A stretch of DNA of 64,000 nt, taken from assembly GCF_036320965.1 (NCBI RefSeq), contig NC_092286.1, positions 29,184,677 through 29,248,676 on the forward strand. Direction: 5' to 3'. The position numbers were made by a program, and so were the translations under genes. Origin of the DNA: Panulirus ornatus (Eukaryota > Arthropoda > Malacostraca > Decapoda > Palinuridae). The notes beneath the pieces are model-generated. The model searched no databases, had not been told where the DNA came from, and worked only from the letters and a program-made list of their open reading frames with translations. This document shows, one piece after another, positions 1 to 10,164 of this stretch. The first letter of the stretch is position 1; every line of letters begins with the position of its first letter.

Positions 1-82
1 TGATATTGATGATGGGAATGCACATTCATTTTAAAAAGCGTACCACTGAATGTGCTGCTAAAGCATTTCTGTTTGAGGTAGA

Positions 83-547
83 ATTATTTCAGCAAAGGAG
101 ATAGAGTTCACAACTGAACCAGCTGGTGTTGTTAAGAACATTCTCAATTATATTGGAAAGTTCATTGTCAGAAAAGTTGAAATGAAAGTAAGCTGCAACA
201 ATTGCCATAATTCTGTAATCACTTCATCTGTGGTGTCATATAATAGATGGATGACATATTTCTAGCACAAGAAATTGTAGCACAGTTAGGAGGTGTATAT
301 GTCCCATCAGATAGTGTTTTTAATGCCTTACGTTTTATGGAAGGAAAATTTGCAAGGGTTCCATGTGCCAAAAGTAATGGAGAGACAAAAAAAACATTTT
401 AGAACAAATATGTCTCGTGCAATTTTTCCAGAATGCCACAATATCCTTGACCTGATTGTCGAAGACTGCTGCAAAATTAGGATTTACAGAACTATTGAGA
501 TAATGATGAAACAGTTAAACAGAAGGACCAACCTCACTCATGGAGCA
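83..547 (+). pseudogene. P-element/THAP9-like transposase remnant, C-terminal part
   Basis: Broken coding remnant in more than one frame. From about 83 a frame reads VVKNILNYIGKFIVRKVEMK and then a CNNC pair, which resembles the 'Y-I-G/A-G-hydrophobic-K ... C-x-x-C' segment near the C-terminus of P-element/THAP-domain transposases. Further on (about 283-400) another frame gives LGGVYVPSDSVFNALRFMEG, like the GGL-PS-hydrophobic motif that follows in that family. A third frame (about 430-547) gives ILDLIVEDCCKIRIYR, like the terminal LI-x-x-Y-x-x-IR-hydrophobic segment. The order of the three blocks fits the family, and the frame changes and stops show that it is dead. Upstream domains would lie left of the window. 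The assignment rests on remembered motif patterns, not a search. Confidence 0.5.
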
Positions 548-985
548 TGAAATATGAGAAGGTTGTACATTTATGATTCTTTTTCTTCGTACTCATAACA
601 GTTTGTAATTAAACGTGAAAATGAGGTTTTTTAATTTCTTCCCAGATCTTTACCGTTTGCAAAGAATGAGAATAATTGAATGATGAATATACAGTGTTAA
701 AGATTTAAGCATCAATAACTAAACATTTTATGGTCAATTGTACCACTAGAACATCTTATACACTAGCAGATGAAAGTGTAGCTGACTTAAGTATAGTAGA
801 TGACACATTTTTTACCTTTGGTTTCCATGTCGCCATGGCACCATTTCATGACATCTCATTGACTTCATGGTATTACAGTCAGCAGAGGCTAAACTAGGTA
901 TGATATTCCATATATCCATATGGGGAAAAGCTGAAGTTGTGCATCTTTTAGTTATAGGACCTTAGCTGTCCCTCATCCCCATTTC
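548..985. other. intronic sequence, nothing recognised
   Basis: AT-rich sequence without a supported ORF, RNA gene or repeat. It probably lies in an intron of the EDC4 gene whose exons start at 2592. Confidence 0.5.
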
Positions 986-1615
986 ATCTGTCCTTCAACC
1001 CTGCTAAACCCACTAATCTTGCTTTTATTCATATTCATGCTCAACTTCCTCCTTTCAGAGACTCCAACAACCTAGTTACCAGCTTCTGTAGTTTATTTCT
1101 TGAATCCTCTACCAGTGCTGTATCATCAGCAAACAATAGCTGACTCACTTTCCATGCCCTCTCATTCCCCACAAACTGCATACTCGCCCCTCTCTCAAAG
1201 ACTTTTATTTACCTCCCTCTCCATCCCATCCATAAACAAATTGAGTAACATGGTGACATCACACTCCCCTGCTGCAGATCATCCTTCACATGGAACCATT
1301 CACTCTCCTCTCTTCCTGCTCATACATAAGCCTTACACTCATGATAAAAACTTCTCTATTTATAGCAGCTTTGCTCCCACACTGTATATTCTTAAGACTT
1401 TCCACAAAGCATCTCTATCAACCCTTTCATATGCTTTCCCCAGATCCATGAATGTTGCATACAAATCTTTTTCCACATACTTTGCACACACATTCTTTAA
1501 ATCAGACATCTGATCCACACATCCTCTACCACTTGAAACCATGCTGTTCCTCCCCAGTCTGATGCTCTGTACATACCATCACCCTCTCAATCTTTTTCTC
1601 ATACTTTTCAGTTTG
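986..1615 (-). mobile_element. RTE-A relic, RT domain fragment, antisense
   Basis: Read on the minus strand this is a diverged stretch of the RTE-A reverse transcriptase. Recognisable pieces are the block preceding the palm motif (FMDLGKAYERVDRDALWKVL at about 1400-1455), the FADDTALV region at about 1105-1135, and the following LR-hydrophobic-N-hydrophobic region at about 1000-1060. Stops and small indels interrupt it. It is older than the copies at 15-27 kb, judged by the number of differences. Ends are estimated from where similarity fades. Confidence 0.85.
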
Positions 1616-1774
1616 CCTTTCATTGGAGATGGACTCAGTTGGGGAGTGTTTTTTTCCTATACTATGTTGTCTACTATGGAAATAAAGATATGATTAAAAG
1701 TCCTTCAATGCAATGTAAGGATATTGAATTGATTTGACGTGGCTTAATGCAGTACAAGGATGTAGATTAGATTT

Positions 1775-2044
1775 GACTTAGGGCTGCCACTTCTTGCAGG
1801 TACAGAAGTAAGGTAGCAGTTGATTTGGGGTTTACCCTGCTTGCAGGTACAGATGTAAGGTGGCGGCTGCCTCTTCTTACAGGTACAGAAGTAAGTTGGC
1901 AGCTGACTTGGGGCTGCCTCTTCTTACAGGTACAGAAGTAAGGCGGCAGTTGACTTGGGGTTGACCCTGCTTACAGGTACAGAAGAAGGTGGTAACTGAA
2001 TTGGGATTGCCCCTGCTTGCAGGTACAGAAGTCAGGTGGTAGCT
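1775..2044. repeat. minisatellite, about 47-bp unit, about 6 copies
   Basis: About six imperfect tandem units, each carrying a core like TTGCAGGTACAGAAGTAAGG followed by a GGCAGCTGACTTGGGG-like part. Units differ by substitutions and small indels. The core places a pyrimidine-rich CAG directly before GTACAG and GTAAGG, so each unit resembles back-to-back acceptor and donor splice sites. It lies in the intron just upstream of the EDC4 exon at 2592. Confidence 0.85.
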
Positions 2045-2591
2045 TCCCAGCATTTTAGAGTAATTAAGTCCATTATTTGTTTATTTAGTGATTTGTTATT
2101 TGTATCATGCATTTGATTTATTTGTACCCCTTCCCCACCTTATCAAGGTAATAAATAATGGTAATTTTTGTATGTGGAAATCAGGACTGTAAGGGGAAAG
2201 GAGGCCATAAGCTTGCAATCTGTGTTGATGAATGCACATCTCGTGTAGTATTAGAAAAGTCGGAGATCTGATTAGTTAGCGAAAAGTTGGAAGTTTTTTC
2301 AGAGGTCTTTAGGAGCTCTGACATGATAAGTACAGATGTTATGGTTATGTAAAATCACAGGTAAGAAAAAGGTGCTATGTGAGATATTGTATGGTAAGTG
2401 GGTCATCTGAATAGAGAAATATGCAACTGTTAGCTTATATAATGATATAAAAAGAAGTGTTTGAGTTATATGCTTGTACACTTAGGGAAGATCCTTTGGA
2501 TTTAGATTAATAGTAATCTTTATAACTAGACTGGAGCACCCATGAATTCTTTTTAAACGAGTTCTGATTTTATGTATATATCTGATTTCAG
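2045..2591 (+). other. EDC4 intron end, no other feature
   Basis: AT-rich intronic sequence ending with the acceptor TATCTGATTTCAG at 2591. No ORF or repeat is supported. Confidence 0.5.
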
Positions 2592-2757
2592 TCATTTGTG
2601 GACAATCTTGGAGGTTCAGTAGGTTCAGTGGTGGGAACAGCTGTGCAAAATTCATGCCGGGATGCCTACAACAAGTTGCTTTTTCCTGGACTCAATGCCC
2701 TCACGCAACAGATCTTTGCTCAAGTTAATGATAGCTTTAGTCGGGGTACCAGAGAAT
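2592..2757 (+). CDS. EDC4: EDC4/Ge-1 internal exon (first in window)
   Basis: Coding exon of enhancer of mRNA-decapping protein 4, the P-body scaffold that helps assemble the DCP1-DCP2 decapping complex in the cytoplasm. The acceptor is TTTCAG ending at 2591; the donor GTAAGT starts at 2758. Codons begin at 2592 (phase 0) and one base (T) is left over, completed to a Tyr codon by the next exon. The frame includes NSCRDAYNKLLFPGLNALTQ and then IFAQVNDSFSRGTRE, matching the family pattern N-x-x-RD-A-(F/Y) ... P-x-hydrophobic ... Q-x-N-(D/E)-SF-x-x-G-T-x-E just before the C-terminal coiled coil. The 166-bp exon has no stop. The start of the gene, with its WD40 domain, is outside the window. Confidence 0.9.
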
Positions 2758-2894
2758 GTAAGTACTGCATTGCCGTTCTTTAAGTATTATTTTGACTGCT
2801 TACTGACAAATTGTTAACCTCTGACAAGAATATTTGTTGAAGTTTACACATTGACCTCGGCTGTTGGTTACTTGCTTTGAAGGACTGATGCCTA

Positions 2895-3140
2895 AACTCG
2901 CAAGAGAATGTAAGGTGCGAAAGGGGTAGAACAGATTGGAGAGATTTTGTGTACAGGGGATGGCCTGCTGTCAGTGTGCTGAACCAGGACATATGAAGTA
3001 ACTTGAGGAAACCATGTCTTTGGGGCCTGGTTGTGGACAGGGGGACTTTGGTTTCAGTGCATTATACATGACTGCTAGAAAGAGAATGTGGGCAAATGAG
3101 GCCATTTCTTCATCTGTTCCTGGCACTACATCACTAATGT
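2895..3140 (+). mobile_element. RTE-A-like 3' end fragment, sense
   Basis: Diverged copy of the last codons and 3' UTR of an RTE-A relative. Aligned by eye with 33085-33330 it keeps the order: AGGC-x-AATAGAGT-like segment, GCTGTCAGTG, GAACCAGGACATATGAAGT, GGGGCCTGGTTGTGGA, TGCATTATACATGACTGCTAG, and a final TTCCTGGCACTAC block. It lies head to tail against the antisense fragment that follows. Confidence 0.75.
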
Positions 3141-3144
3141 GGGA

Positions 3145-4165
3145 AGTGGAACTACTATTCCTTCAAACATACCCATTTTTGCTCTTCAAGATATAGTTTC
3201 CTCCTTCGTCACATTCTTCATCGCTTCCAGAACCTTCACCCCCTCCTCCGCTCTTTGACTCACTTCTGCTTCTATGGTTCCAGTCACTGCTAAGTCCACT
3301 TCCAGATATCTAAAACACTTCAATTCCTCCAATTTTTCTCCGTTTAGACTTACATCCCAATTAGCTTGACCCTCAACCCTCCTGAACCTAATAGCCTTGC
3401 TTATATTCACATTATTCTCAACTTTCTATTTTCACACACTTTTCCAAAATCATTTACCAACCTCTGTAGTTTCACACTCAAGTCAGCCACCAGTGCTGTA
3501 TCATTGGCGAACAACAACTGACTCGCCTCCCATGCCCTCTCAACCCCAACAGACTGTATACTTGCCCCTCTCTCTAAAACTCTAGCACTTACCTCCCTAA
3601 CCACCCCATCCATAAACAAATTAAACAACCATGGGGACATGACATTACACACCCTTGCCGTAGACCGGCCTTCACTGGGAACCAATCACTCTCCCCTCCC
3701 TACTCGTATGCATGCCTTATGTCCTCGATAAAAACTTTTCACTGCTTCTAGCAGCTTACCTCCCACACCATATACTCTTAAGACCTTCCACAAAGCATCT
3801 CTTATCAACCCTATTGTATGCCTTCTATAGATCCATAAATGCCACTTACAAATCCATCTGTTTTTCTAAATATTTCTCACACATTCTTCAAAGCAAACAC
3901 CTGATCCACACATCCTCTACCACTTCTGATACCACACTGCTGCTTCCCAATCTGACAATGTACATACCTTCACCCTCTCATTCATTACCCTCCCATACAG
4001 TTTCTCAATAATACTCGACAAATTTATGCCTCTGTAGTTTGAACACTCACCTTTATCCCCTTTGCCTTTGTACAGTGGCACTGTGTATGCATTCCACCAA
4101 TCCTTTGGCACTTCATCCTAATCCATACATACATTGAATATCCTTACCAACCAGTTAGCAACACA
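3145..4165 (-). mobile_element. RTE-A relic, RT domain, antisense
   Basis: On the minus strand this covers the RT from the segment before the palm (YKGKGDKGECSNYRGINLSS at about 4010-4070) through LLFANDTALV (about 3500-3530, catalytic FADD changed to FAND) to the VVPTM region at about 3145-3180. The frame is broken several times. It ends near 4165, next to the poly(T) tract that starts the next antisense copy. Confidence 0.85.
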
Positions 4166-4171
4166 ATAATA

Positions 4172-5365
4172 ATTTTTTTTTTTTTTTTCTCCTGCGTTTG
4201 CGAGGTAGCGCAAGGAAACAGACGAAAGAAATGGCCCAACCCACCCCCATACACATGTTTATACATACGTCCACACACGCAAATATACATACCTACACAG
4301 CTTTCCATGGTTTACCCCAGACGCTTCACATGCCCTGATTCAATCCACTGACAGCACGTCAACCCCGGTATACCACATTGATCCAATTCACTCTATTCCT
4401 TGCCCTCCTTTCACCCTCCTGCATGTTCAGGCCCCAATCACACAAAATCTTTTTCACTCCATCTTTCCACCTCCAATTTGGTCTCCCACTTCTCCTCGTT
4501 CCCTCCACCTCCGACACATATATCCTCTTGGTCAATCTTTCCTCACTCATTCTCTCCATGTGCCCAAACCATTTCAAAACACCCTCTTCTGCTCTGTCAA
4601 CCACGCTCTTTTTATTTCCACACATCTCTCTTACCCTTACGTTACTTGCTCGATCAAACCACCTCACACCACACATTGTCCTCAAACATCTCATTTCCAG
4701 CACATCCATCCTCCTGCGCACAACTCTATCCATAGCCCACACCTCGCAACCATACAACATTGTTGGAACCACTATTCCTTCGAACATACCATCAAAACCT
4801 GCCGCCTTGCCATGATTTCATCTGCAAAGCTTTCACTACCTTTCCTCTCTTAATCAAACCATTCTCCCTCACCCCCTCTTGCTTCACACACCACTCCAAC
4901 CTAAACACCCTACGTCTGCCACTCTATCATTAAACACGTTCAACACACCTTCAAAGTACTCACTCCATCTTCTCACTTCATCACTACCTGTCATTACTTT
5001 CCCCCTTGCCCCCTTCACCGATGTCCCCTTTTGCTCTCTTGTCTTATGCACGTTATATACCTCCTTCCAAAACATGTTTTTATTCTCCCTAAACTTTAAT
5101 GGTACTCTCTCACCCCAACCCTCATTTTGCCCCCTTTTTCAATCCTTTCCCTTCCTCATGACTTCCTGCTGCTTTCTTTTATACATCTCCCAGTCATTTG
5201 CACTCCTTCCATGTAAGTATTGTCCAAATGCCTCTTTTCTTTTTCACTACCAATTTTACTTTTTCATCCCACCACTCCCCTTTCTTACCTGCCCATAACC
5301 CACCTTTCTCATGCCACATGCATCTTTTGGACATGCCATCGCTGCTTCCTTAAATGCATCCCATA
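4172..5365 (-). mobile_element. RTE-A copy, short 3' UTR form, RT core deleted
   Basis: Antisense copy whose 3' poly(A) appears as (T)n at 4172-4189, followed by the terminal GCGAGGTAGCGC motif, the CATA-rich tract and the short-form 3' UTR. The 142-codon minus-strand ORF at 4359-4787 encodes the RT C-terminal region (VVPTMLYGCEVW, then the Cys/Trp-rich WFGHMERMSEERLTKRIYVS segment). At about 4793 the sequence jumps to the GKAAGLDG region, so about 1 kb containing the palm motifs is missing. The rest, to about 5365, is the linker between endonuclease and RT. It is 5'-truncated and cannot be autonomous. Confidence 0.9.
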
Positions 5366-5389
5366 TACATGTTTGCTTATTATATATTT

Positions 5390-6981
5390 ATTATACTTTG
5401 TTGCTGTCTCCCACGTTAGTGAGGTTGTGCAAGGAAACAGATGAAAGAATGGCCTAACCCACCCACATACACACATATATATACATATACATCCACACAT
5501 GCACATATACATACCTATCCATTTTAACGTATTCATATATATTCATACACAGACATATACATATATACACATGCACGTATTTCATACTGCCTTTATTCGT
5601 TCCTGTCGCCACCGCACCACACATGAAATAGCATCCCCTCTCCCTCCACGAGTTAGTGCTAGGAAAGGACAAAAGGCCACATTCGTTCACACTCAGTCTC
5701 TAGCTGTCATGTGTAATGCACTAAAACCACAGCTCCCTTTCCACATCCAGGCCCCACAAAACTTTCCATGGTTTATCCCAGATGCTTCACATGCCATGGT
5801 TCAATCCATTGACAGCATATCGACCCCGGTATACCATATTGTTCCAATTCACTCTATTCCTTGTGCGCCTTTCACTCTCCTGTATGTTCAGGCCCCGATC
5901 GCTCAAAATCTTTTTCACTCCATCCTTCCACCTCGAATTTGGTCTCCCACTTCTCGTTCCCTCCACCACTGACACATATATCCTCTTGGTCAATCTTTCC
6001 TCACTCATTCTTTCCGTGGGACCAAACCATTTCAATACACTCTCTTCTGCTCTCTCAACCACACTCTTTTTATTACCACACATCTCTCTCACCCTTTCAT
6101 TACTTACTCAATCAAATTTCCTCACACCACATATTGTCCTCAAACCTCTCATTTCCAACACATCCACCTTCCTCTGCACAACCGTCTCTATATCCCATGT
6201 CTCACAACCATATAACATTTGTGGAACTACTATTCCCTTACACATACCCATTTTTTGCTCTCCAAGATTACATTCTCGCCTTCCACACATTTTTCAATGC
6301 TCCCAGAACCTTCACTCCCTCCCCCTACCTGTGACTCACTTCCGCTTCCATGGTTCCATCCACTGCCAAATCCACTTCCAGATATCTAAAACACTTCACT
6401 TCCTCCAGTATTCCTCCATTCAAACTCACCTCCCAATTTACTTGTCCCTCAACCCTACTGAACCTGGTAACCTTGCTCTTATTCACATTTACTCTCAGCT
6501 TTCTTCTTTCACCCACTTTACCAAAGTCAGTCACCAGCTTCTGCAGTTTCTCACCCGAATCAGCCACCAGCGCTGTATCATCAGCGAACAACAACTGACT
6601 CACTTCCCAAACTCTCTCGTCCACAACAGACTGCATACTTGCTCCTCTCTCCAAAACTCTTGCATTCACCTCCTTAACAACCCCATCTGTAAACAAATAA
6701 AGAACCATGGAGACATCACGCATCCTTGCCGCAAACCGACATTCACTGGGAACCAATCACTTTCCTCTCTTCCTACTCATACACATGCCTTACACCCTCA
6801 ATAAAAACATTTCACTGCTTCTAGCAACTTACCTCCCACACCATATTCTCTTAATACCTTCCACAGAGCATGTCTATCAACTTTATCATATGCCTTCTCC
6901 AGATCCATAAATGCTACATACAAATCCATTTGCTTTTCTAAGTATTTCTCACATACATTCTTCAAAGCAAACACCTGATCC
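5390..6981 (-). mobile_element. RTE-A copy, long 3' UTR form, 5'-truncated
   Basis: The antisense copy begins with the terminal motif (TTGCTGTCTCCCACGTTAGT), then the long-form 3' UTR containing CATA/TA microsatellite (about 5465-5575) and the second internal GCTAGGAAA block. RT C-terminus and palm region follow on the minus strand (LLFADDTALVADSGEKLQKL at about 6540-6600). Minus-strand ORF pieces at 5787-6092, 6108-6290 and 6325-6756 show frameshifts. It breaks off at about 6981 inside the LKNVCEKYLEKQMDLYV segment and abuts a short 3'-end relic (about 6982-7050) of another copy. Confidence 0.88.
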
Positions 6982-7208
6982 TGCGTTGCGAAATATTGCC
7001 AGGAAACAGACGAAGAATGACCCGTCCACTTTTATACTTACATATATAGTATATTTCTTTGTGTACTAATGTTGAATTGATTAAAGAAATTAGAATAGGA
7101 ATTAATTAGATTCTTTTTATTTTAGGCTGCAACCATTGCTTTTAGCATTAGCTTTTGATTTTGATTCTTGAATTTAGATTAATTGGTTTGCAATATTTTG
7201 TTCTTCAG

Positions 7209-7368
7209 ATCTTCAAAATGTAGAGAGTGAGATAATTGGAGGACGAACATCAGTGCAGGAGACATTTAGCAAGGCCTCCCAGTCATTAAACAGTGCCTGC
7301 TCATCACTCAACACACAATCCAAGTCCTTACAGGAAAATGTCACCAAATTGACTGCCCAGCAGAATGT
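7209..7368 (+). CDS. EDC4: EDC4/Ge-1 internal exon (second in window)
   Basis: The acceptor TTGTTCTTCAG ends at 7208. The first two bases complete the Tyr codon begun at 2757, giving E-Y-L-Q, as in the GTQEYLQ-type motif of the family. The frame then runs through a Ser/Gln/Leu-rich stretch (ASQSLNSACSSLNTQSKSLQ) that reads as the start of a coiled coil. The donor is placed at 7369 (GTTAGT) because it is the only nearby GT leaving two bases over, as the exon at 13210 requires; the GT at 7367 and 7373 would break the frame. The exon is 160 bp. Confidence in the start is high, in the exact donor moderate. Confidence 0.85.
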
Positions 7369-9010
7369 GTTAGTTGGCATAGCCAGAGATTTTTTTTGCC
7401 CTATTTTCAGTTTAACTTCCTTATAATGATATAGAGGAATTATGCACATGTGTATGTATTGTTTTACAATCCTAATGAGAAAAGCTTTAAAAAATCAGCT
7501 TGGCTATGTAACAGTGGCTATATTAAGGGAAAGGTGAGGTATGCAATAATGTTTAGGTATTTTGTCAGACCATTTTTAGTAGACCATTTTTAGTAGCGTG
7601 CACATATTTTGTAAAACTGTACGAAATTATAGTTTAACTTCACTGGCTGGCCTATCCACGTTACTCCTGTAGACCACCTTTATCCCTCTCAAGGGCAAAC
7701 CCTGGTCTTTGGCAGTAAGCTTATAAGCCTCTGTTTCCACATTTCCTTGATGTGCTTTGGCCTTGTTTTGAGGGTCCTTAGGTTCTAGATGTAGACATGG
7801 AAGTGTTTTGACAAGCTTGACTATTGGGTGACAACCTTATTCTGTTTAATCCTCAAGCCATATACCCATGAATCTTATAATCAGTGTCTGTTAAATCCAT
7901 ATATCAGTTTTGTGATGCCTTGACTGTTGCTCAAGGATGTTTCAAAATTTTTTTCATAAATCTTCAAACCACTGATTAATGAAAGCTTGAAAAAAGTTTA
8001 CAGTCCAAAATCACATACCTAGAGCTTGAATTCATGTTAACACTCAAGCTGTTTCTTCTTTATTCCAAGTTGTTGGGGGCAAGGAAAGCATTATTTACAG
8101 GGTTCCTTGTGGTACAGAAATTTGAAGTACACTTGAAGGCAGTGGTGCACAGTTCCAGCATGTGAAAATTGCAGGATCGTAGATAAGTGTCTGTTGTCCA
8201 CGATGAAAATGCAGTAAATATATAGTCAGGGTTCCTGAGAATGTTGAAATTTTGATAGTTATTGATATTTAAGTTCCTGTATGATATGAAAGTTCAGACC
8301 CCTAGGTCAAATCATTTGGCATTATGAAAGAAAATTAGATTTGATGGATGGATGACAGAACTGGCAATATCAGTGGGGAAATTTGAAGAAAAAACAGAAC
8401 TTTGAAGGCCCATTACCTGCAATCAAGTATGAAAAAATTATACAGTAAAGTTTATATTTTGGGTATCTACATTTCTGTTATTTTAGTTTGGCAAGTGGCA
8501 TTATGTGTACAGTTTTTGCTTATTTGTAAAAAAAAAAGAAAAGAAGAATCCATAGAAATTGTTTGTGTAAGACAGCGCAACTATTTGTTTCAAATTTTTG
8601 ATATCAGGTTTCTAAGTTTTACAAAGTTTTTGAAATTGCTTGTCTTAGCATTTTCATAGAATTCATCAGAAAAGAAAGTGCTAGTTTTTTAAACAGACGA
8701 GTTATTATTTCATTTATTATTTCATATCGAGATATAACTTTCATTTAGAGTCCAGCAGTTATGGAGACTTTTTCCATGGGCATCACACATATATTGATGG
8801 AAAGATAGATAGATAGGAGTGGGTGAAACCTATATTGCAATGTTGCACATCATGATGAAGTAAAAAAATCTCCAGATTCTGTTTCTCATTTATTAAATGA
8901 AAGAAATTGCACGAAAAAGAAAGGGATATATGCAAACAAGTGAGATACTGTTCAATATATGGCCATGGTTTGATTGTGCATTGAATACGTAGGTCCTACA
9001 GGAAGTTGAT
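7369..9010 (+). other. EDC4 intron, no recognised element
   Basis: AT-rich intronic sequence. I see only a short 15-bp direct duplication around 7575-7605 (AGACCATTTTTAGT twice) and a GATA run at about 8806. The 85-codon ORF at 8402-8659 has no recognisable domain and is probably chance. Confidence 0.5.
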
Positions 9011-9014
9011 GTTC

Positions 9015-9720
9015 ATATGGTGGTGAGAGGATGGAGATGGAGTGGGTGGTTAGCCTCATGGTGTGCGTTCAGAGAGAACACTTATCACTGTTTTTAATGA
9101 AATGCATGTAAAAGCATGTAAAAGTAAAGAGTATGTACAAGCTTGTTTGCAGATGTTACTGTCTTGTTTGATGAGAGTGAAAAGGAGTTGTGGAGGGTTA
9201 GAAGGATGCTTATGATGTCTGTAAGTGTAGATGATTGAACGTTAGTGCGAGTAAAAGTAAAGTAATGGTTTTGAAAGGAGACAGAGCGAGATTATAGATT
9301 TTGCAAAGCTCTTCAGAGTTAGAGAAGAAAGTGTACTAAATTGTAGTATAGATATGGAAGGAGAAAGACTGGAAGGGATGACAGAATTTAAGTATTTGGG
9401 AGCTCTCATGGGTAAGATTGGTGATGTGGAAAGAAAGCTAAGGGAGATGGCATTACAGAATAGAAGAGTTACTTGGACACTTGACAGGATAATGAAGCTT
9501 AGAGTTGTAAGTATGGAAGTGAAGAAGGTCCCTGATTTATGTAGCCAAAACATGGACATGGAATGAGTCACAGAGGTCAAGAATCCAAGCTGTGGAAGTG
9601 ACTGACTACCTTGAAGGAATGAAGAAAGAATTAAGGGGGTATATGAGAGATTTGGTAGGGCAGGGAATGCAGAGGAAGTGAATTGTGGAGTGGAGTGGCA
9701 GGGTAGATGACACATAATAC
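9015..9720 (+). mobile_element. second RTE-like family, RT fragment, sense
   Basis: A plus-strand relic of a different non-LTR reverse transcriptase. About 9135-9230 matches the pattern of the palm region (LFADVTVLF-like). About 9354-9500 reads MEGERLEGMTEFKYLGALMG followed by an R-A-hydrophobic-x-x-R repeat, typical of the EEVKEFKYLG ... IRERA region C-terminal to the palm in RTE-type elements. It differs clearly from RTE-A, whose equivalent is EEVKCFRYLGVDLAADG. Several frameshifts are present and the boundaries are approximate. Confidence 0.6.
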
Positions 9721-10164
9721 TTAGAGGGGGTTTAGGCATGCGGAAAGGATGTAAGACATGGAGTTTACAAGGAGAGTAATATGATAGTGTGACTAAAGGG
9801 GTAGATGAGCGGAAAACCACCTGTCATACTGGGAAATAGAGTGGGAGAGTACTGGAGGAAGAGAAATGGGGGGGGGATAATGCATGGCTTAGTGTAAGCA
9901 ATGGAACTATGTAAAGATGGATAAGTGGAGACCCTTTTGCCGTGGCTAGCCCCTCGATGGGAGTTTCTGGAGGGAGTGTGCATCAATAGATAGGTAATCC
10001 ATAAACAATCAACTTAATATAAATAGTATGGGCATGGTGTAGTGCTGGTTATGGCATCTTCCCCTAGTGGAGGTAGATAAGGGACAGTGGAGGAGGAAGG
10101 TATTGGAGGGGGTAAGCCTTATGACACAGGGTCATGGAATGACACCTTTCACGTATCTGTGGTA

